NCBI RefSeq assembly: GCF_001579845.1
Contig: NZ_CP007440.1
Coordinates: 2,608,001 to 2,672,000 of the forward strand
Direction: 5' to 3'
Source: Rhodoplanes sp. Z2-YC6860
GTDB taxonomy: Bacteria > Pseudomonadota > Alphaproteobacteria > Rhizobiales > Xanthobacteraceae
Length of the DNA stretch: 64,000 nucleotides
A program made the translations under genes and the position numbers. The notes beneath the pieces were generated by a model, which saw only the letters and a list, made by a program, of their open reading frames with translations, was not told the origin of the DNA and did no database searches. This document shows positions 1-7,920 of the stretch, in pieces. Numbering within the stretch: position 1 is the first letter of the stretch; each line of letters begins with the position of its first letter.

Positions 1-1945
1 GGCGCCGTCGGGCGCGGGATTTGCCCTGGAAAACCGCCTCGCGCTGTCGCGCGCCATGCCGGATATCTACACGTCGCTGCATGTCGAGCGGGTCGCCGGG
101 TTTTTCCAGGCGTTCCAGGCGTCGCTTGCGTCGCTCAATCATCGCGATGACTCGCCGATCTGCGTGCTGACGCCGGGGCCGCTCAACGAGACCTATTTCG
201 AGCACGCCTATCTGGCGCGCTATCTCGGTCTGCTGCTGGTCGAAGGCGAAGACCTCGCCGTGCAACACGACGGTGTGTTCATCCGCACCGTGTCGGGGCT
301 GAAGCGCGCCGAGGTGTTGCTGCGCCGTCTCGATGCCGACTTTGCCGATCCGCTGGAGCTTTCCGCCCGCTCGCGCCTCGGCGTGCCGGGCCTGGTGCAG
401 GCGGTGCGCGACGGCACGGTTGCGATCGCGAATGCGCTCGGCTCCGGTGTGGTCGAGGCGCCGGCCATGTTGAGCTTCCTGCCGGCGCTGGCGTCTGCGG
501 TGCTGGGGCAGGAGCTGAAGCTGCCGAATGTCGCGACCTGGTGGCTCGGCGATCCCACGGTCCGCGACGATGTCCTGAAGCGTTTCGACGAACTGGTGAT
601 CGCGTCCGCGTTTTCCGGCGATGCACCGGCGCACATCGATCGCAAGGTCGCGCTCGGCCGCGACCTTGACGCGAAGGCTCGTGCGCAGATCGTCGAAGCG
701 ATCGGCCGTCGCGGCATCGACTTCGTCGCCCAGGAGGCGGTGAAGCTTTCGACCACGCCGGTCTGGGCCAACGGCCAGCTGGTGCCAAGGCCGTTCATCC
801 TGCGGTTGCTGGTCGCGCGCACCAATGACGGTTGGCGCGTGATGCCCGGCGGGTTTGTACGGATCGCCGACGATCTCGACGCGCGCGCTGTCAATCTCCA
901 GCAGGGCGGCCGCACCGCGGACGCCTGGATCCTGTCCGACAAACCGGTGCCGCAGACCACACTGCTGCCGACGCCCGACCGCATCACCATCAACCGCCAG
1001 ACCGGCGCGCTGCCGAGCCGTGCCGCCGCGAACCTGCTCTGGCTGGGCCGTTATGTTGAACGCGCCGAAGCGACACTTCGCCTTGTGCGCTCGTTGATCA
1101 ATCGCGCATCCGACACCTCACCCGAGGCGGGCGAGCTGATTGCCGACATCGCGGGGCTGCTGCGCGCTTGGGGCGCCGTGCCGGAAGCGATGCTCAGCGC
1201 CAAACCGGCGCTGCTCGCGGCCGCAGCGCTGCAGCAGCGCGAGTTGCCGGGTGCGCTGCCGCAACTCGTTCGTTCTGCACAGAACGCGGCGTCCGTCATC
1301 CGCGACCGCTTCTCGCCGGATGCCTGGCGGGCGCTGACCGATCTCGTCGAGATGATCAACGCGCCGTTCGAGCAGGGTCCGAACGAGAGCGCGATCTTCG
1401 ATCGCATCAACGCAGCACTGCGCATCGTCGCGGCTTTCTCCGGGCTGGAGCAGGAGAATATGAGTCAGCTCGCGGGCTGGCGGTTCCTGGAGCTCGGCCG
1501 CCGCATCGAGCGGACGCTTGCCACCTCGCGCTTCATCCGGCAGTTCGCCTTCGGCACACCCGCGGAAGGCTCGCTCGACGTGCTGCTGGAGCTCGCCGAC
1601 AGCCAGATCACCTACCGGCTGCGCTACGTCATGGTCGCGGCCCGTGCGCCGGTGATCGATCTCGTCGCGCTCGATCCCAACAATCCGCGCTCGATCGTGC
1701 ACCAGCTGACGCGGATCGAGACGCATCTTGCCGCGCTGACAAAAAGCGACGACGGGAGGCTGTCGCCGCCAGAGCAGGTCGCGACCGTGCTCACCGCAAA
1801 GCTTCGCACCGCCGATGTGGCTCAACTCGACGAGGGTATGTTGATCGAAGCCGAGAACGCGCTGATGCGGCTCTCCGACGTGATCGGCTCGACCTATTTC
1901 ACCACGCAGCATCGCTCCGAGGCTCAGCACGAGGCGCATGCATGA
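1..1945 (+). CDS. Circularly permuted ATP-grasp / alpha-E domain protein (5' truncated by window edge)
   Basis: The reading frame is open from base 2, before the first ATG at 56. The residues read there (GAGFALENRLALSRAMPDIY) are a conserved internal motif of circularly permuted type-2 ATP-grasp proteins, so the true start lies upstream of the window. The visible part has an ATP-grasp C-terminal section followed by an alpha-E helical domain (old DUF403), which begins near LPSRAAANLLWLGRYVERAE, about residue 320 counted from the ATG at 56. Fusions of these two domains are common in alphaproteobacteria. Family knowledge: the group is predicted to form amide bonds on peptide substrates together with a transglutaminase-like protein; the biochemical substrate is unproven. 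The stop overlaps the next start (ATGA), so the two genes are translationally coupled. Confidence 0.9.
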   Translation, partial: APSGAGFALENRLALSRAMPDIYTSLHVERVAGFFQAFQASLASLNHRDDSPICVLTPGPLNETYFEHAYLARYLGLLLVEGEDLAVQHDGVFIRTVSGLKRAEVLLRRLDADFADPLELSARSRLGVPGLVQAVRDGTVAIANALGSGVVEAPAMLSFLPALASAVLGQELKLPNVATWWLGDPTVRDDVLKRFDELVIASAFSGDAPAHIDRKVALGRDLDAKARAQIVEAIGRRGIDFVAQEAVKLSTTPVWANGQLVPRPFILRLLVARTNDGWRVMPGGFVRIADDLDARAVNLQQGGRTADAWILSDKPVPQTTLLPTPDRITINRQTGALPSRAAANLLWLGRYVERAEATLRLVRSLINRASDTSPEAGELIADIAGLLRAWGAVPEAMLSAKPALLAAAALQQRELPGALPQLVRSAQNAASVIRDRFSPDAWRALTDLVEMINAPFEQGPNESAIFDRINAALRIVAAFSGLEQENMSQLAGWRFLELGRRIERTLATSRFIRQFAFGTPAEGSLDVLLELADSQITYRLRYVMVAARAPVIDLVALDPNNPRSIVHQLTRIETHLAALTKSDDGRLSPPEQVATVLTAKLRTADVAQLDEGMLIEAENALMRLSDVIGSTYFTTQHRSEAQHEAHA

Positions 1946-2820
1946 TCTACGACGTCCGGCAGTCGACGACCTACCACTATGCGTCGCCGGTTACGGTCGC
2001 CCATCACATGCTGCGGCTGACGCCGATCGACCGGCTGCATCAGCGCGTCCACGCGGCCTCGCTTGAAGTGACGCCCGCACCGGTGGAGCGCACCGAAGGC
2101 CGGGATTTTTTCGGCAACCGCACCACGGAAGTTGTGCTGGATCAGCCGCATGACACGCTGGTGGTGAAGGTGATGGCGCGCATCGCGGTCGAGCATGGCC
2201 CGCCCGGCGACGCGAAGGCCACGCCGCCGTGGGAGAAGGTGAGGGCGTTGGCTTATGCCAGTGCCGATCTCAGCGCGCAGTCGCCCGCTCATTTCCTGTT
2301 TCCGAGCCGGCAGGTGTCGCTCGATCCGGAGATTCGCGATTATGCGGCCTCGAGCTTTCCGGCCGGCCGGCCGGTGCTGGAAGGCGCCATCGAACTGATG
2401 AACCGCATCAAGTCGGAGTTCGTCTACGAAGTGGGCGCCACCACGGCGACCACCACGGCGCCGATGGCGTTCGCGCTCCGGCGTGGGGTCTGCCAGGACT
2501 TCAGCCACATCATGATCTCCGGCATGCGCTCGCTCGGCCTGCCGGTGGCCTATGTCAGCGGTTATCTGCGCACGGTGCGCAAGCCTGAGGAGGTGCGGCT
2601 CGAGGGCTCCGACGCCATGCACGCCTGGGTGCTGGCCTGGTGCGGCGCCGAGACCGGCTGGGTCGGTCTCGATCCTACCAACGGCATTCTCGCCGGCAAC
2701 GATCACGTCGTGCTCGCGGTCGGCCGCGACTACGCCGACGTCGCGCCGGTCGACGGGGTCATCATCGCGGCTGGCGGCCACCGCATCGAGGTCGCTGTGG
2801 CGGTGGTGCCGGTGGGCTGA
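1942..2820 (+). CDS. Transglutaminase-like cysteine protease family protein
   Basis: The 292-aa protein starts at an ATG that overlaps the upstream stop codon by 4 bp; a longer frame reaching back to 1168 lies inside the ATP-grasp gene and is rejected. The N-terminus (MIYDVRQSTTYHYASPV) is the beta-rich region typical of bacterial transglutaminase-like proteins. The catalytic triad is visible: Cys in RRGVCQDFSH, His in DAMHAWV and Asp in GLDPTNG. Family members cleave or form peptide amide bonds and are almost always encoded beside the ATP-grasp/alpha-E protein, as here. The gene ends 4 bp from the convergent permease gene. Confidence 0.92.
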   Translation: MIYDVRQSTTYHYASPVTVAHHMLRLTPIDRLHQRVHAASLEVTPAPVERTEGRDFFGNRTTEVVLDQPHDTLVVKVMARIAVEHGPPGDAKATPPWEKVRALAYASADLSAQSPAHFLFPSRQVSLDPEIRDYAASSFPAGRPVLEGAIELMNRIKSEFVYEVGATTATTTAPMAFALRRGVCQDFSHIMISGMRSLGLPVAYVSGYLRTVRKPEEVRLEGSDAMHAWVLAWCGAETGWVGLDPTNGILAGNDHVVLAVGRDYADVAPVDGVIIAAGGHRIEVAVAVVPVG

Positions 2821-2824
2821 ATGC

Positions 2825-3607
2825 TTAGTTCTGATTCATCCGCCAGCGGCCGAAATGCACCTCGGCGCGGCGCACGATTTCGTTCAGCACAATTGCCATG
2901 GCGGCAAGCACCGAGATCAGGCCCAGAAGCTTTGTCGGATCGAAGTTCTGGGTGAACAGCTGCGTGAAGTAGCCGATGCCGGCGGTCGAGACGTAAAGCT
3001 CGGCCAGCAGCACACCGAGCAGCACGCCGCTCATTCCGAGCCGCATACCGGCGAAGAACGTCGGGATCATGTGCGGGAAGATCACCCAGCGGAAGATCTG
3101 CCAGCGGCTCGCGCCCATCGAGCGCGCCGCCGTCATCAGGATCGGTTTGATGTTCTGAACGCCGGCCACGATCGTGACGATAATCGGGAAGATGCCGTGG
3201 GTGACGCCGAAGGCGATCTTCGACGGCGCACCGATGCCGAAATAGAGGATGAACAGCGGCAGGATGGTGATCTGTGGGATGCCGTAGAGAAGCAGGATGA
3301 TTGGCATGAAGCTGCGGTGGCCGAAGCGTGAGAGACCGACGGCGAGCCCGACCGCAAGCCCGATCACGACCGAAAGCGCAAAGGCGACGGCGAGCTCGAA
3401 AAACGTCAGCTGAAGCGCAGCGGGCACATTCTTGGTTGAAAACAGAGCGCCGAGGGAGGCGACGATCTTCGATGGCGGGCTGAGGAACATCGGGTCGATC
3501 CACCAGCGCGCCGCAGCCTCCCACAGAAGGAGCATCGCGACGATGATGCCGAGCCGCGCCAGCCCGGGCCGGCGGATGAAGAAGTGCCTGAGCTCTCTTG
3601 CAGTCAT
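2825..3607 (-). CDS. ABC transporter permease (SsuC/TauC family), first copy
   Basis: The 260-aa integral membrane protein has about six hydrophobic segments and the inner-membrane-component loop (EAA-type) around GASRWQIFRWVIFPHMIPTF. This places it in the SsuC/TauC/nitrate-type permease family that pairs with NMT1-like binding proteins. It is the last gene of the six-gene operon. Its start overlaps the preceding permease stop by 4 bp. The operon has two different permeases and one ATPase, which suggests a heterodimeric membrane channel. The transported substrate cannot be read from the sequence. Confidence 0.9.
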   Translation of the reverse strand: MTARELRHFFIRRPGLARLGIIVAMLLLWEAAARWWIDPMFLSPPSKIVASLGALFSTKNVPAALQLTFFELAVAFALSVVIGLAVGLAVGLSRFGHRSFMPIILLLYGIPQITILPLFILYFGIGAPSKIAFGVTHGIFPIIVTIVAGVQNIKPILMTAARSMGASRWQIFRWVIFPHMIPTFFAGMRLGMSGVLLGVLLAELYVSTAGIGYFTQLFTQNFDPTKLLGLISVLAAMAIVLNEIVRRAEVHFGRWRMNQN

Positions 3608-4368
3608 CGCTTCGACCGCCGTTCGAGGCCGCTGACCGCGGCGTTGAGACAGGCCGCGATGACCACGGCGAAGGCGATGTAGGCGAACATCCGTGCTGTC
3701 TCCATCCCTTCGGCGAGCTGCACAATGTGGTGGCCAAGGCCTTCGAGCGAGGCGATGGTCTCGCTGCCCAGGATCGAAAGGAGCGCGACGGTAAAGCCGA
3801 TGCGCAGCCCCGTGAGAATCACAGGCAGGGCAGCGGGCAGCAGCACGTGCCAGAACATCTGGATGTTCGATGCGCCCATCGAGCGCGCCGCGGTCACGAA
3901 AATTTTGTCGACGTAACCAAAGCCTGCGATGGTGTTGAGCACGATCGGAAAGAAGCTGATTGTGGCGCCGAGGGCGATCTTGGAACCGGGGCCGAGGCCG
4001 AAGAACAAGACGTAAAGCGGCAAGAACAGGATGATCGGCACCGAATAGATGGCGGCCAGCAGCGGCTCGAACACCTTGATCAGATAGGGCGAGCGGCTGA
4101 TCAGGTAGCCGAGCGCGACACCGCCGGTGCAGGAGATCGCAAAAGCGGTGGCGAGTTCGGTCAGCGTGACGCGAAGATCGGGCCAGAACTCGCCGCTTCG
4201 GAGCACATCGGACAGTTCGGCCCAGACCTTGACCGGGTTAGGCAAAAGAATCTGACTGATGCCCCAGTATGTCGTGGCGAGATACCAGAGCAGGATGATG
4301 CCGGCGGCGAATCCCACCTGTACGGCGCGGCTCGCGATCTTGCTGCGCAGCTCCCGCCGCGGACTCAT
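3604..4368 (-). CDS. ABC transporter permease (SsuC/TauC family), second copy
   Basis: The 254-aa permease is a paralogue of the neighbouring 260-aa protein: same order of helices and a corresponding EAA-type loop (GASNIQMFWHVLLPAALPVI). It begins MSPRRELRSKIASRAVQ, a basic cytoplasmic N-terminus before the first membrane helix. Both ends overlap neighbours by 4 bp (ATGA), so translation is coupled to the ATPase upstream and to the first-copy permease downstream. Likely partner in a heterodimeric importer for a small organic anion or N-containing compound. Confidence 0.9.
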   Translation of the reverse strand: MSPRRELRSKIASRAVQVGFAAGIILLWYLATTYWGISQILLPNPVKVWAELSDVLRSGEFWPDLRVTLTELATAFAISCTGGVALGYLISRSPYLIKVFEPLLAAIYSVPIILFLPLYVLFFGLGPGSKIALGATISFFPIVLNTIAGFGYVDKIFVTAARSMGASNIQMFWHVLLPAALPVILTGLRIGFTVALLSILGSETIASLEGLGHHIVQLAEGMETARMFAYIAFAVVIAACLNAAVSGLERRSKR

Positions 4369-5186
4369 AAGGCAGGTCCCACGGCCGCGGACTGTGCGAC
4401 CGCCTTGCGGATTTCCTCGTGAAGGAGACCGTAGAGCGTGTTGCGCAGTGTCGAGAATTTTTCCGTGGTCACGAAGGACGGCTTGCGCGGATGCGGTTCG
4501 TTCACCGCGATGATCTCCTTGATCCGGCCGGGTCGGGCCGAGAACACCGCAACGCGATCGGCGAGATACACGGCCTCGCCGAGCGAATGGGTGACGAACA
4601 CAATGGTCTTGCCGGTCGCAGCGAGCAGCACCGAGAGATCCTCGCCGAGGATCATGCGAGTCTGCTCGTCGAGCGCGCCGAACGGCTCATCCATCAGGAT
4701 GATGTCGGTCTGCAGGCTCAGCGCACGAGCGAGCGCGGCGCGCTGACGCATGCCGCCGGAGAGCTGCGCCGGATAATGATTCATGAAGTCTTTGAGGCCC
4801 ACCGCCTCGATCGATTTCCGCGCGCGTTCGTCCTGCTCGCTTTTGGCGACGCCCTGGAACACCATGCCAAGCTTGACGTTCTCGATGACCGTGCACCAGG
4901 GAAACAGCGCGTTTTCCTGGAACACGAAGGCGATGTCGCGCGGCAGCGGCCCGCGGACCGGCTTTCCTGCGACCTCCACAGCGCCGCTGGTCGGCTCCAG
5001 AAGGCCGCCGATCATGTTGAGGAGCGTGCTCTTGCCGCAGCCGCTCGGGCCGATCAGGCAGAGGAGTTCGCCGCGTTTGATATCGAGCGAGGTGTCGAGC
5101 AGCGCGCGCACATGCTGCTTGTCGCCCGGCTCGCCGAACTGATGCGAGACGTCCCTGACCCGGATCGCGACGTCTCCCGTTGTCAT
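4365..5186 (-). CDS. ABC transporter ATP-binding protein (SsuB/TauB family)
   Basis: The 273-aa ATPase energises the two permeases. Walker A (GPSGCGKST) lies at residues 46-54, the ABC signature LSGGMRQR at 142-149 and Walker B (ILMDEP) at 163-168, followed by the D-loop ALDE and the H-loop in FVTHSLGEAV. Length and motifs are normal for the nitrate/sulfonate/taurine-type subfamily. Its start overlaps the binding-protein stop by 4 bp. A C-terminal extension of about 30 residues after the ATPase core is usual for this subfamily. Confidence 0.95.
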   Translation of the reverse strand: MTTGDVAIRVRDVSHQFGEPGDKQHVRALLDTSLDIKRGELLCLIGPSGCGKSTLLNMIGGLLEPTSGAVEVAGKPVRGPLPRDIAFVFQENALFPWCTVIENVKLGMVFQGVAKSEQDERARKSIEAVGLKDFMNHYPAQLSGGMRQRAALARALSLQTDIILMDEPFGALDEQTRMILGEDLSVLLAATGKTIVFVTHSLGEAVYLADRVAVFSARPGRIKEIIAVNEPHPRKPSFVTTEKFSTLRNTLYGLLHEEIRKAVAQSAAVGPAL

Positions 5187-6142
5187 TTCGGCAGATATGC
5201 TTCGTTGATCAGCTTCGACATGTCGGGCTTTTCCGGCAAAAGCTTGGTGTCGACAAAGGAAGTGGCGAGCACGTCGAGCGCCTTGGGTTCGAAATGCCCG
5301 GTGGTGCTGAAGATCGGCATGGTGTCGTTGTAGCCGAAGGTGGCGACGGCAGGGGAAGTGTCGGTGAGCTTCGCGGCGAGCGCGATGGCCTTGTCCTTGT
5401 TGTCGCGCATGAAGCGGATGGTCTCGAGCCAGCCGGCCAGGAAGGCCTTGAGCGCGTCCGGATTGGATTGGATCAGCTTGTTGCTGGCGTAGATCACGTG
5501 GACGTGGAAGTCCTTCACGCTGTCGCCGAACTTCACGAGGGTGCGGCCGGAGCCTTCCTCGACCATTTTGTACACGGTGACGCTGTCGGTGGTGACGCCG
5601 TCGACCTGATGGGTTTTCAGCGCGGCGATCTGCGCTCCGGCGGCGCCGAGCGGGACGATCTTGATCCCGTCGGTGCCCCAGCCCTGGGCGCGCGACAGCT
5701 GCATGGTCAGCCAGTAGGTCAGCGAGCCTGCGGTCGAGACGCTGACCTTCTTGTCCTTGAGGTCGGCGGCAGATTTGATCGGGCCGTCCTTCAGCACGAC
5801 CATCAGGATGGTGTTGGGCTGGTTGGCGAGCGCCGCCACCGCCTTCATCGGCGCGCCCTTGACTATCGTGGCGAAGGCGGGGCCGCCGCCGAGCGCGATG
5901 TCGATGCCGTCGGCGGTGAGCGCCTGCATCATCTTGGCGTCGCCGCCAAAGGCGGTGGTTTCGACGTCGAGGCCGTGCTTCTTGAAGATGCCGGTCTCAA
6001 CGCCGATGTCGGCAGGCACGAACGCGAATTGGTTGGGCTGCGCCTTGCCGACGCGGAGCTTGGTGTCAGCCTGGGCTGTGTTCCAAGTGCAGACGAGAGC
6101 TGCGATGGCGACGAGACTTTGTCGCAGGGCGGCTGATTTCAA
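5183..6142 (-). CDS. ABC transporter substrate-binding protein (NMT1/SsuA family)
   Basis: The 319-aa protein has a clear Sec signal peptide (residues 1-25, cleavage after AQA) and the NMT1/SsuA-like fold: LRVGKAQPN, a first-lobe segment GIFKKHGLDVE, and GTDGIKIVPLGAAGAQIAAL. It is the periplasmic receptor of the importer. A paralogue without its own transporter genes lies at 13239-14207, and the two share the pattern GIF-KHGL-VE-FGGDA. Position between hyuB and the ATPase gene, with 4-bp overlaps on both sides, ties the transported compound to the hydantoinase-type enzyme. Confidence 0.93.
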   Translation of the reverse strand: MKSAALRQSLVAIAALVCTWNTAQADTKLRVGKAQPNQFAFVPADIGVETGIFKKHGLDVETTAFGGDAKMMQALTADGIDIALGGGPAFATIVKGAPMKAVAALANQPNTILMVVLKDGPIKSAADLKDKKVSVSTAGSLTYWLTMQLSRAQGWGTDGIKIVPLGAAGAQIAALKTHQVDGVTTDSVTVYKMVEEGSGRTLVKFGDSVKDFHVHVIYASNKLIQSNPDALKAFLAGWLETIRFMRDNKDKAIALAAKLTDTSPAVATFGYNDTMPIFSTTGHFEPKALDVLATSFVDTKLLPEKPDMSKLINEAYLPK

Positions 6143-7920
6143 CGCGATCTCCCCTTGGATGGTTTCTTCTTGGCCGATTTGGCCTTTCGCCCCGATCCTA
6201 CCCGCGTTCGCAGTTTTTGCGTGGCCTTTTCATCCAGCGACATGTCGCCACGGACCGCCACGCCGTAGAACTTGCGTGCCGCGGCCGCCGAGATGAGGCC
6301 CTCGGCGACATCGTTGGCCACGACCTCTGCCGGGCGTTCGAACGGATCGCCCCAGCCGCCGCCGCCGCCGGTGCGAACGATGGCCTCCGCGCCGATTGCC
6401 ACCGGAATATGAAAACCGCCCATCATGGTGAAGTTCTTTTCGCCGGGCCGCTTCAAGAGATAGCCGCCGGGCTCGCCGGGCGTGCCGCCCTCGATGCCCC
6501 AGGGCGGGCGCTTGCTCCGCCGCGGCATCTCGAAATTCCATTTGCCCTCGACCAGGTTCTTCACCTGCATATCGATGCCGAGGCCGCCGCGGAATTTTCC
6601 GGCGCCGCAGGAATCGGTGCGCAGCGCTCGGCCTTGCACCAGGACCGGGCACTTCAGCTCGATGCCTTCGATCGAACCGTTGCGCACGTCGCCCTGGCAG
6701 ACCGACACCGTGCCGGACTCGCCGTCCTCGAACGGCCGGCCGCCCCAGCCTCCGCCTTCGAGGCTCTGCACGACGAAGCGCCGTTTGGTCTCGGGATTGG
6801 TGCCGAAGAACACCACCGCGCCGCCAAGGAGCCCATGATGTCCGGCCGGCACACGATCAGGCATCGCCTTGCCGAGCGCCATGACGATGGAGTCGACGAC
6901 AGTCGGCACGATGCCGCTCCAGCCCGCCATGGGGGCCGGGAAGCGCGCCATCATGATGTTGCCTTCCGGGATGATGACCTTGAGCGCGCGGAACGAACCC
7001 TCGTTCACTGGGTCAAGAGGCCCGGTCAGCGCCTTGTAGGCGACGCGGGCGCCTGCGTAGGTGCGCGAGTTGATCGCGGCCTTGCGCTCGGCCGAGCAGC
7101 CGGACAGGTCGATGGTCATGTCGCTGCCCTTGACCGTCACCTTGACGTGGATCGGGACCTCTTCGCCCTTGAGGACGCCGTCGTCATCGATCGAAGCGGA
7201 TGCCTCATAGACGCCGTCGGGAAGCTGCGAGACGACGTTGCGGCACTTCCGCTCGGTCTCATCGAAGATCTGATCGATGGCGGCAAGAAGCGTGTCGCGG
7301 CCGTATTTGTCGAACAGTTCGTCGAGCCGGCGCGCCGCGAGGCGGCATGCCGCCATCTGCGATTTCATGTCGCCGAGCGAGGATTCCGGGAAGCGGATGT
7401 TGTCCTTGATGACGCGGTAGAGCGTGTCGCTGAGCTTGCCTTCCTCATAGATCTTGAGCTGGTCGAGTTGCAGGCCTTCGAGCCATGGGTCGGCGACGGT
7501 TGCGCCGGCACCGAAACCGGTCGAGGTGCCGCCGACGTCAATCCAGTGCGCCCGCACCATCAGGAACATCAGGAGCTCGCCCTTGTAGAAATAGGGCATG
7601 TAGATGACGACGTTGTTGAGATGCTGGCCCGCGACCGCCTGATGGTTGGTGATGATGACGTCGCCCGGCTTGAAGCCGTCGCGGCCATAGCGGGCGAGGC
7701 CGTCGGTGACGAGCACGCCCAAGTCCGCGACGAAATGCGACACGCCGCCGACGTTCTGCGAAATGAGCTCGCCGTTGAGGCCGAGGAGCGCAGTGCAGTA
7801 GTCCCGCACCTCGTAGATCATCATGTTGTAGGAGGTGCGCTGCAGGTCCGCCGCCATTTCGTTGGCGACGGCGGGCAGCGCGTTGCGGAGGACTTCAAGC
7901 GTAACGGTGTCGAGCTTCAT
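6139..7920 (-). CDS. hyuB: Hydantoinase B / oxoprolinase family protein
   Basis: The 593-aa protein has the HyuB hallmarks: an N-terminal LDTVTLEVLRNALPAVANEM segment, DVIITNHQAVAGQHLNNV and a glycine-rich GGGGWGDPFERP stretch near the C-terminus. HyuA and HyuB together form ATP-dependent enzymes that open cyclic amides (hydantoins, 5-oxoproline) or carboxylate ketones. The last 16 residues are very lysine/arginine-rich (KAKSAKKKPSKGRSR), an unusual basic tail. The gene overlaps hyuA and the binding-protein gene by 4 bp each. Substrate not determinable from sequence. Confidence 0.93.
   Translation of the reverse strand: MKLDTVTLEVLRNALPAVANEMAADLQRTSYNMMIYEVRDYCTALLGLNGELISQNVGGVSHFVADLGVLVTDGLARYGRDGFKPGDVIITNHQAVAGQHLNNVVIYMPYFYKGELLMFLMVRAHWIDVGGTSTGFGAGATVADPWLEGLQLDQLKIYEEGKLSDTLYRVIKDNIRFPESSLGDMKSQMAACRLAARRLDELFDKYGRDTLLAAIDQIFDETERKCRNVVSQLPDGVYEASASIDDDGVLKGEEVPIHVKVTVKGSDMTIDLSGCSAERKAAINSRTYAGARVAYKALTGPLDPVNEGSFRALKVIIPEGNIMMARFPAPMAGWSGIVPTVVDSIVMALGKAMPDRVPAGHHGLLGGAVVFFGTNPETKRRFVVQSLEGGGWGGRPFEDGESGTVSVCQGDVRNGSIEGIELKCPVLVQGRALRTDSCGAGKFRGGLGIDMQVKNLVEGKWNFEMPRRSKRPPWGIEGGTPGEPGGYLLKRPGEKNFTMMGGFHIPVAIGAEAIVRTGGGGGWGDPFERPAEVVANDVAEGLISAAAARKFYGVAVRGDMSLDEKATQKLRTRVGSGRKAKSAKKKPSKGRSR

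Noticed and set aside
1168-1941. In-frame upstream extension of the transglutaminase gene
   Set aside because: It lies within the ATP-grasp/alpha-E coding sequence in another frame and has no family similarity; the ATG at 1942 overlaps the upstream stop in the usual way.
2730-3737. A 335-codon frame across the first permease gene
   Set aside because: Arg/His-rich translation in a shifted frame; the 260-aa frame on the same strand has clear membrane helices and permease motifs.
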